64,000 nt of DNA from Fictibacillus fluitans (lineage in GTDB: Bacteria > Bacillota > Bacilli > Bacillales > Fictibacillaceae): the NCBI RefSeq assembly GCF_030418125.1, contig NZ_JAUHTR010000013.1:42947-106946 (forward strand), in the 5' to 3' direction. Each line of letters starts with the position of its first letter. The first letter of the stretch is position 1. The position numbers and the translations under genes were made by a program. Below the pieces are notes generated by a model, which was not told the origin of the DNA, ran no database searches, and saw only the letters and a list, made by a program, of their open reading frames with translations. Below, piece after piece: positions 1-8,747 of the stretch.

Positions 1-1768
1 TGGGGATCGCTGTTATACTTTTAACCGGCTTCGCATTTTCTCCGTCAAGGAACCAAAGAGGCACATCTTTCCCGCCAACTGTGACATATTGATGCGGTTC
101 TTCCTTCATCGGATCTTCATACCGGTACAATACACTGTCATTTGCCCGCCCGTATGAGGTTACCAGAGAAATTCCCTTCTTCTGGACGATCGCTCCCTGA
201 ACCTTCCCGATGGTGGAAAAGACATAGTCTGGTTTTGCGGGCTCATTGCCTTCAGGATCCCACTGCTCTCGAGACAGCATATCGCTATTCGGTCTAAGCT
301 TGTAACCTACCATCCATGCGTACTGCATCTCACCCGCCCGGTTTGCAAGATGATGGGAGGGATCAGTAGGATAAGCGTTTGGCTCGTAAAACTCACCGAC
401 CCAGAGAATTTTCTTATCATCATCATACACATCATAAGCCGCTTCAACGGGTACGGGAATCTCGTTTGTAAATGTAAGTTCATCATTATTTTGAGCGGAG
501 GCAATGTCATTTACATCTAACGTAAACAGAGAATGTTCAGACGATATCCATACATGATCCATACTTACGGTAATACCCCCTGCATGCCCGGTGTATGGGG
601 TTCCGTCCTGATTGTAAAGCACCAGTGACTTTACTAGTTTTTCAGTAGCAGCATCAACAACACAAAGTGTCCCCGGTCTGCCATCGTCCAAATAATTGAT
701 CGTAAACAACCAGTTCTTTTTCTTATAATAACCGATTCCCTGTGGAACTAGGTCTTCTGCCAGTCCCGGAATGACAGGGCCGTCCTTGGAAATGTCCCAA
801 AGCGTTTGATAGGCGGGATTTCTGTCATTGGAAGACCGTTCGGTTTGCGTGATCAGCTGATGATCCGGCTGTACACGCAAAACTGATGATTTTTGCGATA
901 CATTTCCCGAAGTATCTTCAGCCGCGATTTGGAGATCATAATTCAGATGGCCAATGAGTCCAGATAAGCTGAATGTACTTTTGGAAGGATCGACCGAGTA
1001 TTCGAGATTGCCATTTTTGTAAATATGATAACGATAGAGATCTGGTTCTCTATTGGGGTCCCAGGTTAACGTGACTTTACCGTTTCCTGCCTGTGCACGA
1101 AAGCCCGAAGGAACAGCCGGTGCCGTATCATCCAGTTTCGGTCTGGCCGGAGCTTGTCCTGGCGTTATCCAGCCCGGTGTCGGCGATTGGCTGCCTGCCA
1201 GGGTTTTCATCGTAGTGCTGCTATCTGCCGGAAAGCCGAACGTAATGGATTTATTGGCACTAACCTGGCTCCCGGTGTACTTTGCCTTTACTATTTCCTT
1301 ACCGCCCGGGTCAAATACAGACACCGTCTGATTGCTGCTGTTTACCAGCCCTCCAACATTTTCAATCGGCATAATGTGTTCTTCTTGTATGTATTTATCT
1401 GAGAATGAGGAGAAATAAAGGTGATTGAAGCCCTCCAGTGTCATGGATTGGGCTTCCTGCCTTCTTGGCCAAAACAGCACGGTATCCCACGGAGCAATTT
1501 TGATTGGATTCTCGATCGCCGTATTCCAGTTGCCTGAAGCAATATGATAGTCTTTTAGGTTAATCTCCTGATCGCTGTTATTATAAATTTCAATGTACTC
1601 AAACGCATCATATCCTGCATAATTGTCCGTGTCCGGAACGACTTCTGTGATCAGCAACCGCGGTACCGCACTTTCAGCTGCTGCCGGTTGAAAGGGGTTC
1701 ATGCTTAAATCTGCACCTAATCCTATGGCACATGCCATCATACCAATCAGCCACTTTCTGCCTCTCAT
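1..1768 (-). CDS. Secreted lamin-tail / fibronectin III protein, C-terminus cut by window edge
   Basis: An open frame runs leftward from ATG 1768 to the window edge (589 codons seen), with GAGGAGG about 9 bases upstream of the ATG. Residues 1-32 form a signal peptide (MRGRKWLIGMM then a hydrophobic stretch, AAAES cleavage region). Residues about 35-195 resemble a lamin-tail (LTD) domain (RLLITEVVPD, EYIEIYN, VLFWP). Residues about 215-300 are a fibronectin type III domain (PSGFRAQAGNGKVTLTWD). The rest is a beta-rich, propeller-like region with repeated WxxG/DG turns. LTD domains are common in exported nucleases and cell-surface proteins, but no catalytic motif is visible in the part present. 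Function unknown; an extracellular or wall-associated role is inferred. Confidence 0.75.
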   Translation of the reverse strand, partial: MRGRKWLIGMMACAIGLGADLSMNPFQPAAAESAVPRLLITEVVPDTDNYAGYDAFEYIEIYNNSDQEINLKDYHIASGNWNTAIENPIKIAPWDTVLFWPRRQEAQSMTLEGFNHLYFSSFSDKYIQEEHIMPIENVGGLVNSSNQTVSVFDPGGKEIVKAKYTGSQVSANKSITFGFPADSSTTMKTLAGSQSPTPGWITPGQAPARPKLDDTAPAVPSGFRAQAGNGKVTLTWDPNREPDLYRYHIYKNGNLEYSVDPSKSTFSLSGLIGHLNYDLQIAAEDTSGNVSQKSSVLRVQPDHQLITQTERSSNDRNPAYQTLWDISKDGPVIPGLAEDLVPQGIGYYKKKNWLFTINYLDDGRPGTLCVVDAATEKLVKSLVLYNQDGTPYTGHAGGITVSMDHVWISSEHSLFTLDVNDIASAQNNDELTFTNEIPVPVEAAYDVYDDDKKILWVGEFYEPNAYPTDPSHHLANRAGEMQYAWMVGYKLRPNSDMLSREQWDPEGNEPAKPDYVFSTIGKVQGAIVQKKGISLVTSYGRANDSVLYRYEDPMKEEPHQYVTVGGKDVPLWFLDGENAKPVKSITAIP

Positions 1769-1819
1769 TCCTTTTCCTCCTCTGAATTTTTTGGCATCAG
1801 ATAACCTCTTAAACAACAT

Positions 1820-1880
1820 AAAAAACCCCATGATCAAATGGTGTGCTGCTCACTGGCAGTACACATCTGTTCACAGGGTT
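1820..1880 (-). terminator. Terminator-like hairpin in the leader of the lamin-tail gene
   Basis: On the minus strand AACCCTGTGA (1871-1880) pairs with TCATGGGGTT (1824-1833) with two wobbles. The hairpin encloses a second imperfect stem and is followed by TTTTTT. It lies about 50 bases upstream of the gene start in the transcript direction, so it could attenuate the gene or end a short leader RNA. No known riboswitch class was recognised upstream. Confidence 0.5.
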
Positions 1881-1986
1881 CTCCCATATCTCTACCCATA
1901 CGAATTATTAAGCTTGTTATCTGATTATTCCTATCATACCTGCATAGTAAAAGTTTTACAATAGAAAAACAGCTTGAAAAATACCG

Positions 1987-2015
1987 TTGACAGACTTATC
2001 TGATTATTGTATAAC
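1987..2015 (+). promoter_or_regulatory. Sigma-A promoter for the MFS/isomerase operon
   Basis: TTGACA (1987-1992), a 17-base spacer and TATAAC (2010-2015). It points at the MFS gene 150 bases downstream. Confidence 0.65.
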
Positions 2016-2067
2016 TGATTTAGAAATCCAAAACTAAATTGTAGCTTTATGGCCGGAGATGAAGAGA

Positions 2068-2120
2068 AGCCATAGTCATTAAAAACATGGTACATGTTTT
2101 TTTGGCTATGGCTTTTTATT
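2068..2120 (+). terminator. Leader hairpin with T-run before the MFS gene (possible attenuator)
   Basis: AGCCATAG (2068-2075) pairs with CTATGGCT (2106-2113). Inside it, AAAAACATG and CATGTTTTT form a second stem, and TTTTTATTTG follows. The hairpin sits between the promoter at 1987 and the gene start at 2164, so it is either an attenuator or a roadblock in a regulated leader. Confidence 0.55.
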
Positions 2121-2163
2121 TGTTCTTTTCCATAACGTTACAGAGAAAAAGGGGGAAAAGAGT

Positions 2164-3528
2164 ATGAGCTTTGAGCATTTGGATTCTCCAAAACTAAAGC
2201 GCTTTCAAAGAAAGGTCACCCTGCTGTCGGCGGCCGGTACCTTTCTTGATGGTTTTGACTTAACGGTGATTGCCGTCGCCATGCCGCTCATTTTAAGTCA
2301 ATGGGAAATCACTCCGGGTCTTCAAGGTCTGATTACTTCGTCTGCGGTCATCGGCTCCTTAATCGGTGCTTTATGGCTAGGAAATTTAACAGACAAATAC
2401 GGAAGAAAAGCAATGTATGTGGTTGATTTGATCGCGTTTGTTATCTTTGCTGCCTTAACTGCTTTCGCGCAGGCACCGTGGCAGCTTATTCTCTTCCGTT
2501 TCTTACTGGGAATTGGGATCGGGGCTGATTATCCGATTTCAGCCACCCTGGTCTCTGAATTCAGTTCCACAAAAAGCCGCGGTAAACACAGTACTTCACT
2601 TGGTGCCATGTGGTTCGTTGGTGCAGTAACCGCCTATCTTGTTGGAATGCTGATGCTTCCTCTCGGGCCGAGCGCATGGAGATACATGCTGTTGGTCGGT
2701 GCTGTTTTTGCTCTCATTGTTTTCTTTTTCAGGGTTACACTCCCCGAGTCACCGCGCTGGCTGGCATCACGTGGACGTGAAAAAGAAGCAGAAGAAATAA
2801 TGCTGAAGATCACAGGGCAAAAAGTCATCATCAAGCCCGATCCAGCACCAAGACAAAAAACAGGGGCCCTTTTTACAAAATCTCTTTTCAGGCGTACATT
2901 CTTTGTCTGCGGTTTCTGGTTCTGTTATGCAGTCGCTTACTATGGAATTTCCATGTATACACCAACCATTTTAAAACCGTTTACCAATGGTTCACAAATG
3001 ATGGTATACACAGGTTCCCTGACGGTGAGTGTTCTGGGCTTGCTTGGAGCCATTGTGGGACTTAATCTGGTTGAGAGAATCGGCAGACGGCCGCTTATTA
3101 TTACGTCATTTACCGGACTTTCCATCGCGTTAATCGTTCTTGCGTTGAATCCCCATCCTACTATGGCCTTTTTAGTTATTCTTTTTAGTTTAGCAGTTCT
3201 GTTTGCCAATATGGGCGGAGGCATTCTGAATTTCGTCTATCCGACCGAATTGTTCCCCACCAGTATCCGGGCAAGTGCTTCAGGCCTGGCTACCGGGGTA
3301 AGCCGTATTGGCTCGATTATGGGAATTCTTGTGTTTCCGAATCTGGTCGCCGCCTGGGGAAATTCCAAAGCACTTTGGTTCTTTGCGGTAATCAGCCTGG
3401 CCGGCCTGCTCGTATCTGTTTTGCTGGCCCCTGAAACAAAAGGCAAGAATCTGGAGGAATTGAACAGCGACATAACTGGAAATCCAGGAACAACGTTGAA
3501 AGGAGAGAATCATGGAGAAATGGCTTAA
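2164..3528 (+). CDS. MFS transporter, sugar-porter type
   Basis: A 454-residue, 12-helix major facilitator protein of usual family length. Signature motifs are LTDKYGRK after TM2 (about residue 78), PESPRWL before the central loop (about 197) and PETKGKNLEEL at the C-terminus. These are characteristic of the sugar-porter/metabolite-proton symporter families (YceI-like in B. subtilis). The start has GGGGG seven bases upstream. It overlaps the downstream sugar isomerase-like gene by 17 bases, so the two are translationally coupled and probably handle the same substrate, perhaps a polyol or an aromatic or organic acid. The substrate cannot be told from sequence. Confidence 0.85.
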   Translation: MSFEHLDSPKLKRFQRKVTLLSAAGTFLDGFDLTVIAVAMPLILSQWEITPGLQGLITSSAVIGSLIGALWLGNLTDKYGRKAMYVVDLIAFVIFAALTAFAQAPWQLILFRFLLGIGIGADYPISATLVSEFSSTKSRGKHSTSLGAMWFVGAVTAYLVGMLMLPLGPSAWRYMLLVGAVFALIVFFFRVTLPESPRWLASRGREKEAEEIMLKITGQKVIIKPDPAPRQKTGALFTKSLFRRTFFVCGFWFCYAVAYYGISMYTPTILKPFTNGSQMMVYTGSLTVSVLGLLGAIVGLNLVERIGRRPLIITSFTGLSIALIVLALNPHPTMAFLVILFSLAVLFANMGGGILNFVYPTELFPTSIRASASGLATGVSRIGSIMGILVFPNLVAAWGNSKALWFFAVISLAGLLVSVLLAPETKGKNLEELNSDITGNPGTTLKGENHGEMA

Positions 3529-4288
3529 CAGCTGGTCCGTTGGACTGAATGCACAGCTGAGTGACTTTGAACGTCTAAATGAAGCCGGGTTCAGAGGCAT
3601 TGAAGTACTGGCAGAACAGGGAAAAGCAGCTGACTACCTGGTATATGCCCATCGCACTGGTTTCAACCTGGGACTCCACCTTCCCTTTCATGATCTGAAT
3701 TTGGCTACGCCTGATCCGGTGGTCTACGAACGAACATTTTCTATCTTAACGGATTGGATCAAAAGGCTCGCTGATTACGGCGGGACACATGCTACCTTTC
3801 ATGGCGGTTACGCCTGGTTTTCTGAGGAAAAGCAAGAGTGTCTGGAAAGAGTGGCAGAGCGTATCCTCAGGCTGGATGAGGTGGCAAAACCGTGTGGAGT
3901 TGATCTACTCCTTGAAAACCTCATTCCCGATCACCTGAACTACTGCCATCAGGTGGCTTCAAACCTGAATGAATGGCTTGAACTGATACACAATACCCAG
4001 GTCAAGGCTTGCCTCGATACTGGTCATCTGAATCTCATGGGCCATGAATTGGAAGATACGATTAACCGGCTCGGCACGTCTTTAGGAGCTATGCACTTAT
4101 CCGAAAATGATGGAAAAGCAGATCTTCATTTGCTTCCGGGTGACGGCAACCATTTTACAAAAGACGCAGGTGAATATTTAACCAGCCATCAATTTGCTGG
4201 ACCGGTAATTTATGAAATCAATCCTTACAAATACTCACTCCAGCAAATCATTGATCATCAGTCAAACACCAAGTCTGTGTTGACGTAA
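3512..4288 (+). CDS. Sugar phosphate isomerase/epimerase-like TIM-barrel protein
   Basis: A 258-residue protein of the AP-endonuclease-2/xylose-isomerase-like TIM-barrel family. The conserved metal-ligand positions are visible: GLHLPFHDL (about residue 54), FHGG (about 93), LLENL (Glu, about 133), DTGHLN (about 169) and a C-terminal YEINPY Glu (about 236). Members isomerise or epimerise sugars, inosose-type compounds or hydroxy acids using a divalent metal. The ATG at 3512 has AAAGGAG upstream and lies inside the end of the MFS gene, which implies co-translation with the transporter and a shared catabolic role. The exact substrate is unknown. Confidence 0.8.
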   Translation: MEKWLNSWSVGLNAQLSDFERLNEAGFRGIEVLAEQGKAADYLVYAHRTGFNLGLHLPFHDLNLATPDPVVYERTFSILTDWIKRLADYGGTHATFHGGYAWFSEEKQECLERVAERILRLDEVAKPCGVDLLLENLIPDHLNYCHQVASNLNEWLELIHNTQVKACLDTGHLNLMGHELEDTINRLGTSLGAMHLSENDGKADLHLLPGDGNHFTKDAGEYLTSHQFAGPVIYEINPYKYSLQQIIDHQSNTKSVLT

Positions 4289-4316
4289 TACAATATCAAA
4301 GGGAAGAGAACAAGAG

Positions 4317-4371
4317 AACCCCCAGCTATTTTTGCCTTTATCATTAGAAGGCTTCTTTAGCTGGGGTTTCT
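4317..4371 (+). terminator. Hairpin between the isomerase gene and the HAD gene
   Basis: AACCCCCAGCTA (4317-4328) pairs with TAGCTGGGGTT (4358-4368), with a shorter inner stem. The trailing T-run is short (TTTC), so it could be a leaky terminator or an attenuator ahead of the HAD gene at 4390. Confidence 0.5.
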
Positions 4372-4389
4372 GCATAAGGAGGCATTGCC

Positions 4390-5178
4390 ATGGCAAAAGG
4401 TTTTATATTGGATTTGGATGGGACCGTGTATGTAGAGGAAAAAATCCTGGATGGCGTGAAGGAATCCATCGATTATTTACGGCAGTGCGGTCACAAAGTT
4501 GTCTTCTTCACCAATAAATCCATAGCGACCCGGAATGATTATGTAAAAAAGCTGCGTGGATTAGGGATTGATGCTTCTATTGAAGATGTCATCAATTCGA
4601 ATTACATTACCACAATATTCTTAAACCAAAAAATGAAACCGGAAGAAGCGGTCTATGTGATTGGAGAAGCCGCTTTATTCGAGGAACTGCAAAGCGAAGG
4701 CATTCGGATTACAGCCGATCCGCGGGAAGCCAATTATGTGGTGTTAGGATGGGACCGGGAATTCAATTACCGCAAGCTGAACGATGCCTACCAGGCATGG
4801 GCCGCCAACAACGCGATGATCATCGCTACAAATCCCGACCGGACGTGTCCGATGATCGACGGACAGCTTCCTGATTGCGGGTCCATCATCGGCGCTTTTG
4901 AAGGAACGACCGGTAAGCCGGTTGACTATATTATGGGGAAACCTTCCAAACTGGCAGCGGATATTGTGATCAAAGACATTTTAAAGTTAACACCGGAAGA
5001 TTGCTATATTGTCGGCGACCGTCTGGAAACCGATATACGAATGGGCATTGATCATGGCGTTCAGACCGTGCTGGTGATGTCGGGCATCACCACAGAAGAA
5101 ATGGCCAGAACATCCATTCATAAGCCTTCGTATGTTCTTCCAAGCATGAAGGACATTCATCAATTACAAATCAGCTGA
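4390..5178 (+). CDS. HAD-IIA sugar phosphatase (NagD/AraL-like)
   Basis: A 262-residue haloacid-dehalogenase hydrolase of subclass IIA. Motif I is DLDGTVY (nucleophile Asp about residue 8, acid/base Asp about 10). Motif II is FFTNKS, followed by the IIA cap. Motif III Lys lies in GKPSKL and motif IV in GDRLETDI. These proteins dephosphorylate small sugar phosphates or p-nitrophenyl phosphate in the cytosol with Mg2+, and AraL and NagD are relatives of similar size. AAGGAGG lies 8-9 bases before the ATG. A strong terminator follows directly. A housekeeping or damage-control phosphatase is likely; the substrate is undefined. Confidence 0.85.
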   Translation: MAKGFILDLDGTVYVEEKILDGVKESIDYLRQCGHKVVFFTNKSIATRNDYVKKLRGLGIDASIEDVINSNYITTIFLNQKMKPEEAVYVIGEAALFEELQSEGIRITADPREANYVVLGWDREFNYRKLNDAYQAWAANNAMIIATNPDRTCPMIDGQLPDCGSIIGAFEGTTGKPVDYIMGKPSKLAADIVIKDILKLTPEDCYIVGDRLETDIRMGIDHGVQTVLVMSGITTEEMARTSIHKPSYVLPSMKDIHQLQIS

Positions 5179-5207
5179 AAAAGGGGAACTCGTTTCCCCT
5201 TTTTTTA
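5178..5207 (+). terminator. Rho-independent terminator of the HAD gene
   Basis: AAAAGGGGAA (from 5178) pairs with TTCCCCTTTT, followed by a T-run. It starts on the stop codon of the HAD gene. Confidence 0.85.
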
Positions 5208-5216
5208 TGTACTCGT

Positions 5217-5780
5217 TCAAATATCAAAGTTCCAAAGCGCCGGATCCCCGGTGGACATCGCAAGTGCTCCCGCTTCCAGCCCTTTAATGATATCCTCCTG
5301 GGAGCTGATGAGACCTCCTGCAATAATGGGCAGATTGATCCGATGTGTCAGATGATCAATAATATTAGGCATCAAGCCCGGCAGGACTTCAATGGCGTCC
5401 GGAGCAAACGTCTCACAAATGCTGATTCCCTTTTTTAAAGCCGTATGATCGATAAGAAACATACGCTGGATCACCATTAATTTCTCTTCCTTCGCGAATT
5501 TAATCAAGGAACTCTTTGTGGTAATTATGCCTGCAGGCCTCCACTTTTTAGCGATATACTTAATGGCGCTTTTCGTATTGGACAGGCCTTCAATAAAATC
5601 AATATGTATGAAAACACTCTTCTGGGCACTTTTTAACCGGTCCAGATGTTCTGTCATGTTCAACAGATTACCTGTTAGCAGAAAAACGATATTGGACGTA
5701 CTGTTTATTGCTTTCTCTATATCTCTCTCCTCTTTTACAGATGCGATTACTTGTGACTGAACAAGGTCAACAATATTCAT
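5217..5780 (-). CDS. glpP: GlpP-like glycerol-3-phosphate-responsive antiterminator
   Basis: A 187-residue protein matching the GlpP family over its whole length: FLLTGNL, KSVFIHIDFIEGLSN, IITTKSSLI, FAPDAIEVLPG, IIAGGLI and EAGALAMSTG. GlpP binds glycerol-3-phosphate and the leader RNA of glpFK or glpD to stop early termination. AAGGAG precedes the ATG. No glpF, glpK or glpD gene and no obvious GlpP-type leader lies in this window, so this copy is orphaned and may be a paralogue with another RNA target. It is transcribed toward the HAD gene's terminator. Confidence 0.8.
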   Translation of the reverse strand: MNIVDLVQSQVIASVKEERDIEKAINSTSNIVFLLTGNLLNMTEHLDRLKSAQKSVFIHIDFIEGLSNTKSAIKYIAKKWRPAGIITTKSSLIKFAKEEKLMVIQRMFLIDHTALKKGISICETFAPDAIEVLPGLMPNIIDHLTHRINLPIIAGGLISSQEDIIKGLEAGALAMSTGDPALWNFDI

Positions 5781-5886
5781 GTGAGCTGCAGCTCCTTAAG
5801 TAGAATTTCATGCTTTTATCGAGGTATTCGATAATGCCAGCCCTTTTTCCTTGTTTTGGATCGGAGGAATGAACCTAATTAAAATA

Positions 5887-5917
5887 AGCAGAACAGCCGC
5901 TTTTAGGCTGTTCTGCT
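5887..5917 (-). terminator. Terminator of the lipoprotein glycoside hydrolase gene
   Basis: A perfect 12-bp stem (5887-5898 with 5906-5917), 7-base loop and T-rich tail on the minus strand, about 15 bases past the stop codon. Confidence 0.85.
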
Positions 5918-5931
5918 CCTCTGTAAGATTA

Positions 5932-7158
5932 CTAGTTTTGTGGCTGAAGTGCTTCCTTGGTATATCTATTACTTGCATTCCATAACAGATATCCTTCAAT
6001 GCCCAATTCTTTTCCGGCGCGGATTTGGTCTTTAACTTGCTGAGGGCCATATGTGACATGACCGTCCACCCATCTTGCAGTAAAGTCCTGATACCACGGG
6101 CGGATTTTTGCTGTATGTTTATTCTGTTTCTCCAATACTTTGTCCCTGTCGATCGCCGGCTGAAGGGCGCTCTTGATTAATTTATAGGGTTCTGCATCAG
6201 GAACTTTGATTCCATATTCCCCTGGTCCGTAATGAGATGGATACGTCATCGGGCTCATAACATCTACAGCCTGTGTCAATGACTCCCACTGCTGTCCGAT
6301 TCCAGTATCGCCTTTTGCGCTCGTCGATACTCCAAATACATCCGCAGATACGTTGACTCCGTATGGTTTTAATTCTTTTTTGGCATAGGTTAAAAAGTCG
6401 TGAATGTTCTGTGCTTTTGACTTCTTGCTCGGGTTATCGAATTTCACTTCCCGGTCCACCTGAGCTCCGTTATCCGGAAAGCGGACATAATCGAACTGAA
6501 TTTCATCAAAGCCCAACTTGGCGGCTTCCTTTGCAACAGAGGTAACATATGCCCAGTACTGCTCTTTATACGGATCAACCCAAGGGATGCCGTCGTTATA
6601 ATACAGTCCGCCGGTTTTCTTTTTCATGGCAAATTCCGGCTTCTTTTTGGCCATGTACGGGTCTTTAAAGGTTACGACCCTGGCGATGGTGTATATATTT
6701 TTATCTTTCATCACCTTTAGCCGCTGCTTTATGTTTTTGATGGGCGGATGCTGATCAGAGCCATATGAATTAACTTGAGCAACGTTTGAATCATATGTAA
6801 TTTCGCCGCTGTCGCCCTTTACATCCATTACAAGTGAGTTGAGCTCTGTATCATCCACCAGCTTGGTCAGCTCATTAAACTTGCTGTCCATTCCTGCTGC
6901 TGCACCTGATATGTATACTCCTTTAACGGTTATGTCCTTTGGTTTGGGAGCAGGCTTTGGCTTTGGCGCTACTGCTTGCTTCTTCTCCTCCTTTTTTCCT
7001 TCTTGTGCCGTTTTTTCCTGTTCTGTTTTCTTGTTCTCTTTTTCTTTGGCAGTTTGCTTGCCTTTCTCGTCACCTGCTGCATCTTGCGCACTGCAGCCGG
7101 CAATCCCTCCGAATAAAAGCACGCTTGCGAGCGAGATGCTCGACCATACTGTTTTCAT
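5932..7158 (-). CDS. Lipoprotein putative glycoside hydrolase (DUF4015 family)
   Basis: About 408 residues from ATG 7158, chosen because AGGAGGG lies 8 bases upstream; the longer frame to 7200 has no such site. A lipoprotein signal peptide with lipobox GGIAGC ends near residue 22. A Lys/Glu/Pro-rich linker of about 50 residues (KEKENKKTEQEKTAQ) follows. The rest matches the DUF4015 TIM-barrel glycosidase-like family: VKGVYISG, LVMDVKGDSG, ITYDS, IARVVTFKDP, FDEIQFDYVRFP, VSADVFGV and MSPMTYPSHYG. The Asp/Glu in EIQFDYVRFPD are the probable catalytic region, by family analogy. It would sit on the outer face of the membrane and act on a cell-wall or environmental polysaccharide. Its substrate is unproven. 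Confidence 0.8.
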   Translation of the reverse strand: MKTVWSSISLASVLLFGGIAGCSAQDAAGDEKGKQTAKEKENKKTEQEKTAQEGKKEEKKQAVAPKPKPAPKPKDITVKGVYISGAAAGMDSKFNELTKLVDDTELNSLVMDVKGDSGEITYDSNVAQVNSYGSDQHPPIKNIKQRLKVMKDKNIYTIARVVTFKDPYMAKKKPEFAMKKKTGGLYYNDGIPWVDPYKEQYWAYVTSVAKEAAKLGFDEIQFDYVRFPDNGAQVDREVKFDNPSKKSKAQNIHDFLTYAKKELKPYGVNVSADVFGVSTSAKGDTGIGQQWESLTQAVDVMSPMTYPSHYGPGEYGIKVPDAEPYKLIKSALQPAIDRDKVLEKQNKHTAKIRPWYQDFTARWVDGHVTYGPQQVKDQIRAGKELGIEGYLLWNASNRYTKEALQPQN

Positions 7159-7361
7159 CCAAAACCCTCCTGTGTTGTCGTTATCTTGCAGGACTTCCAT
7201 TATAGTCTTCGAACTAAGTTTGCCATTACGTTGTGTCTATACCCTTTTTTTTCATGATTAACCGTCATGCAAATGGTTTTGCACGGGAATAGTAAAGGTA
7301 AATAATCATTAGCCGCAGAAAATATTTTACTGAAGATCCTGCAGAAAAGGTTGGTGTATCT

Positions 7362-8720
7362 ATGGAAAAAGAAGAAGAGCTGCACCGTGGTTTAAAAAAC
7401 CGGCACATTCAGTTAATCGCCATAGGAGGGGCCATTGGCACAGGTCTTTTTTTAGGTGCCGGAAAATCCATTCACCTGACGGGCCCGTCTATCATGCTCA
7501 ACTATGCTCTGATTGGAATCATGCTTTTTTTCATGATGCGGGCATTGGGTGAAATGCTGCTGTATAATCCTACTTCAGGTTCATTTACACATTTTGCTGA
7601 ATCCTTTATTGGACCATGGGCCGGCTTTATTACCGGCTGGACGTATTGGTTCTGCTGGATTGTGACCGGAATGGCCGAAATTACAGCCGTCGGTCTGTAC
7701 GTCAAATACTGGTTTCCTTCCATCCCCCAATGGCTGACTGCCCTTGCTGTGGTTCTTATCCTGCTGCTGATAAATATGTCGGCCGTTAAAGCTTTTGGTG
7801 AAATCGAGTTTTGGTTTGCCATCATTAAAATCATTACCATCATTGCACTGATTGTGATTGGCATTGTGCTCATTGTCATGGGGCATGAAAGCCATGGAAC
7901 ACAAGCCTCCTTTTCCAATCTGGTAAGCCACGGCGGATTTTTCCCTAATGGCGCTTCCGGTTTTGTTCTGGCCTTTCAGATGGCCCTTTTTGCCTTTGTC
8001 GGAGTTGAGCTCGTTGGAGTTACAGCCGGTGAAGCACAGGACCCGGACACCACGCTCCCAAGCGCGATCAACAACATTCCGGCCCGGATTCTTCTCTTTT
8101 ATATCGGATCACTGATCGTCATTATGTCCATCTATCCGTGGAACAAAATCGACCCTGCGAGCAGCCCGTTTGTTTCTGTCTTCTCGCTGATCGGAATACC
8201 AGCTGCAGCGGGAGTCATTAATTTTGTAGTGATTACTTCTGCCATGTCATCCTGCAACAGTGGTTTATTCAGTACAGGACGAATGCTGTATACGCTCGCC
8301 AATGAAGGTAAAGCGCCGAAACGCCTGGCCTCTCTGAACGAAAAGAAAGTACCGGCAGCGGCATTGATTGTTTCTACCTTTTTCCTGTCATTTGGCGTTC
8401 TTCTTAACTACTTACTGCCTGAAGGAGTATTTATCCTGGTAACGAGCATTGCCACCATTTGTTTTATTTGGGTGTGGGGCGTCATTCTTGTTTCTCATTT
8501 GCGCTTCAGAAAGCAAAAACCCGAAGAGGCAGCAAAAAGCAAATTCAAAATGCCTCTTTCTCCCTTTATCAATTGGGTTGTCCTCTTGTTTTTTGCTTTT
8601 GTTATCGTGGTGCTCGGATTTGCAAAAGATACCCGGATCGCCTTGTTTGTCACCCCTGTCTGGTTCATAATCCTTGCGGCTGCTTATCTGATAACAAAAC
8701 GAAAAAGAAAAAGGAACTGA
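7362..8720 (+). CDS. Amino-acid permease (APC superfamily, AAT family)
   Basis: A 452-residue, 12-helix transporter. The N-terminal family motif LIAIGGAIGTGLFLGAG (about residue 19) and ALGEMLLYNPTSGSF (about 63) are typical of proton-coupled amino-acid permeases such as CycA and AapA (D-alanine, D-serine, glycine). VGVELVGVTAGEAQDP (about 209) is the conserved TM6 region. A charged C-terminal tail ends in KRKRKRN. It appears monocistronic, facing the SDR gene across a shared terminator. The most likely substrate class is small neutral amino acids, but sequence alone does not prove this. Confidence 0.85.
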   Translation: MEKEEELHRGLKNRHIQLIAIGGAIGTGLFLGAGKSIHLTGPSIMLNYALIGIMLFFMMRALGEMLLYNPTSGSFTHFAESFIGPWAGFITGWTYWFCWIVTGMAEITAVGLYVKYWFPSIPQWLTALAVVLILLLINMSAVKAFGEIEFWFAIIKIITIIALIVIGIVLIVMGHESHGTQASFSNLVSHGGFFPNGASGFVLAFQMALFAFVGVELVGVTAGEAQDPDTTLPSAINNIPARILLFYIGSLIVIMSIYPWNKIDPASSPFVSVFSLIGIPAAAGVINFVVITSAMSSCNSGLFSTGRMLYTLANEGKAPKRLASLNEKKVPAAALIVSTFFLSFGVLLNYLLPEGVFILVTSIATICFIWVWGVILVSHLRFRKQKPEEAAKSKFKMPLSPFINWVVLLFFAFVIVVLGFAKDTRIALFVTPVWFIILAAAYLITKRKRKRN

Positions 8721-8741
8721 CATTACCAGTCAGTTCCTTTT
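8709..8741. terminator. Bidirectional terminator between permease and SDR genes
   Basis: AAAAGGAACTGA (8709-8720) pairs with TCAGTTCCTTTT (8730-8741). A and T tails on both sides serve both convergent genes. Confidence 0.85.
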
Positions 8742-8747
8742 CATGCA

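Noticed and set aside
1830..1960. Possible purine or c-di-GMP riboswitch in the lamin-tail gene leader
   Set aside because: A terminator hairpin is clear, but none of the conserved words of those aptamers could be found on the minus strand.
6839..7261. 140-codon plus-strand ORF opposite the lipoprotein gene
   Set aside because: Antisense shadow of the Lys/Glu-rich linker and signal peptide; composition reflects the opposite strand.
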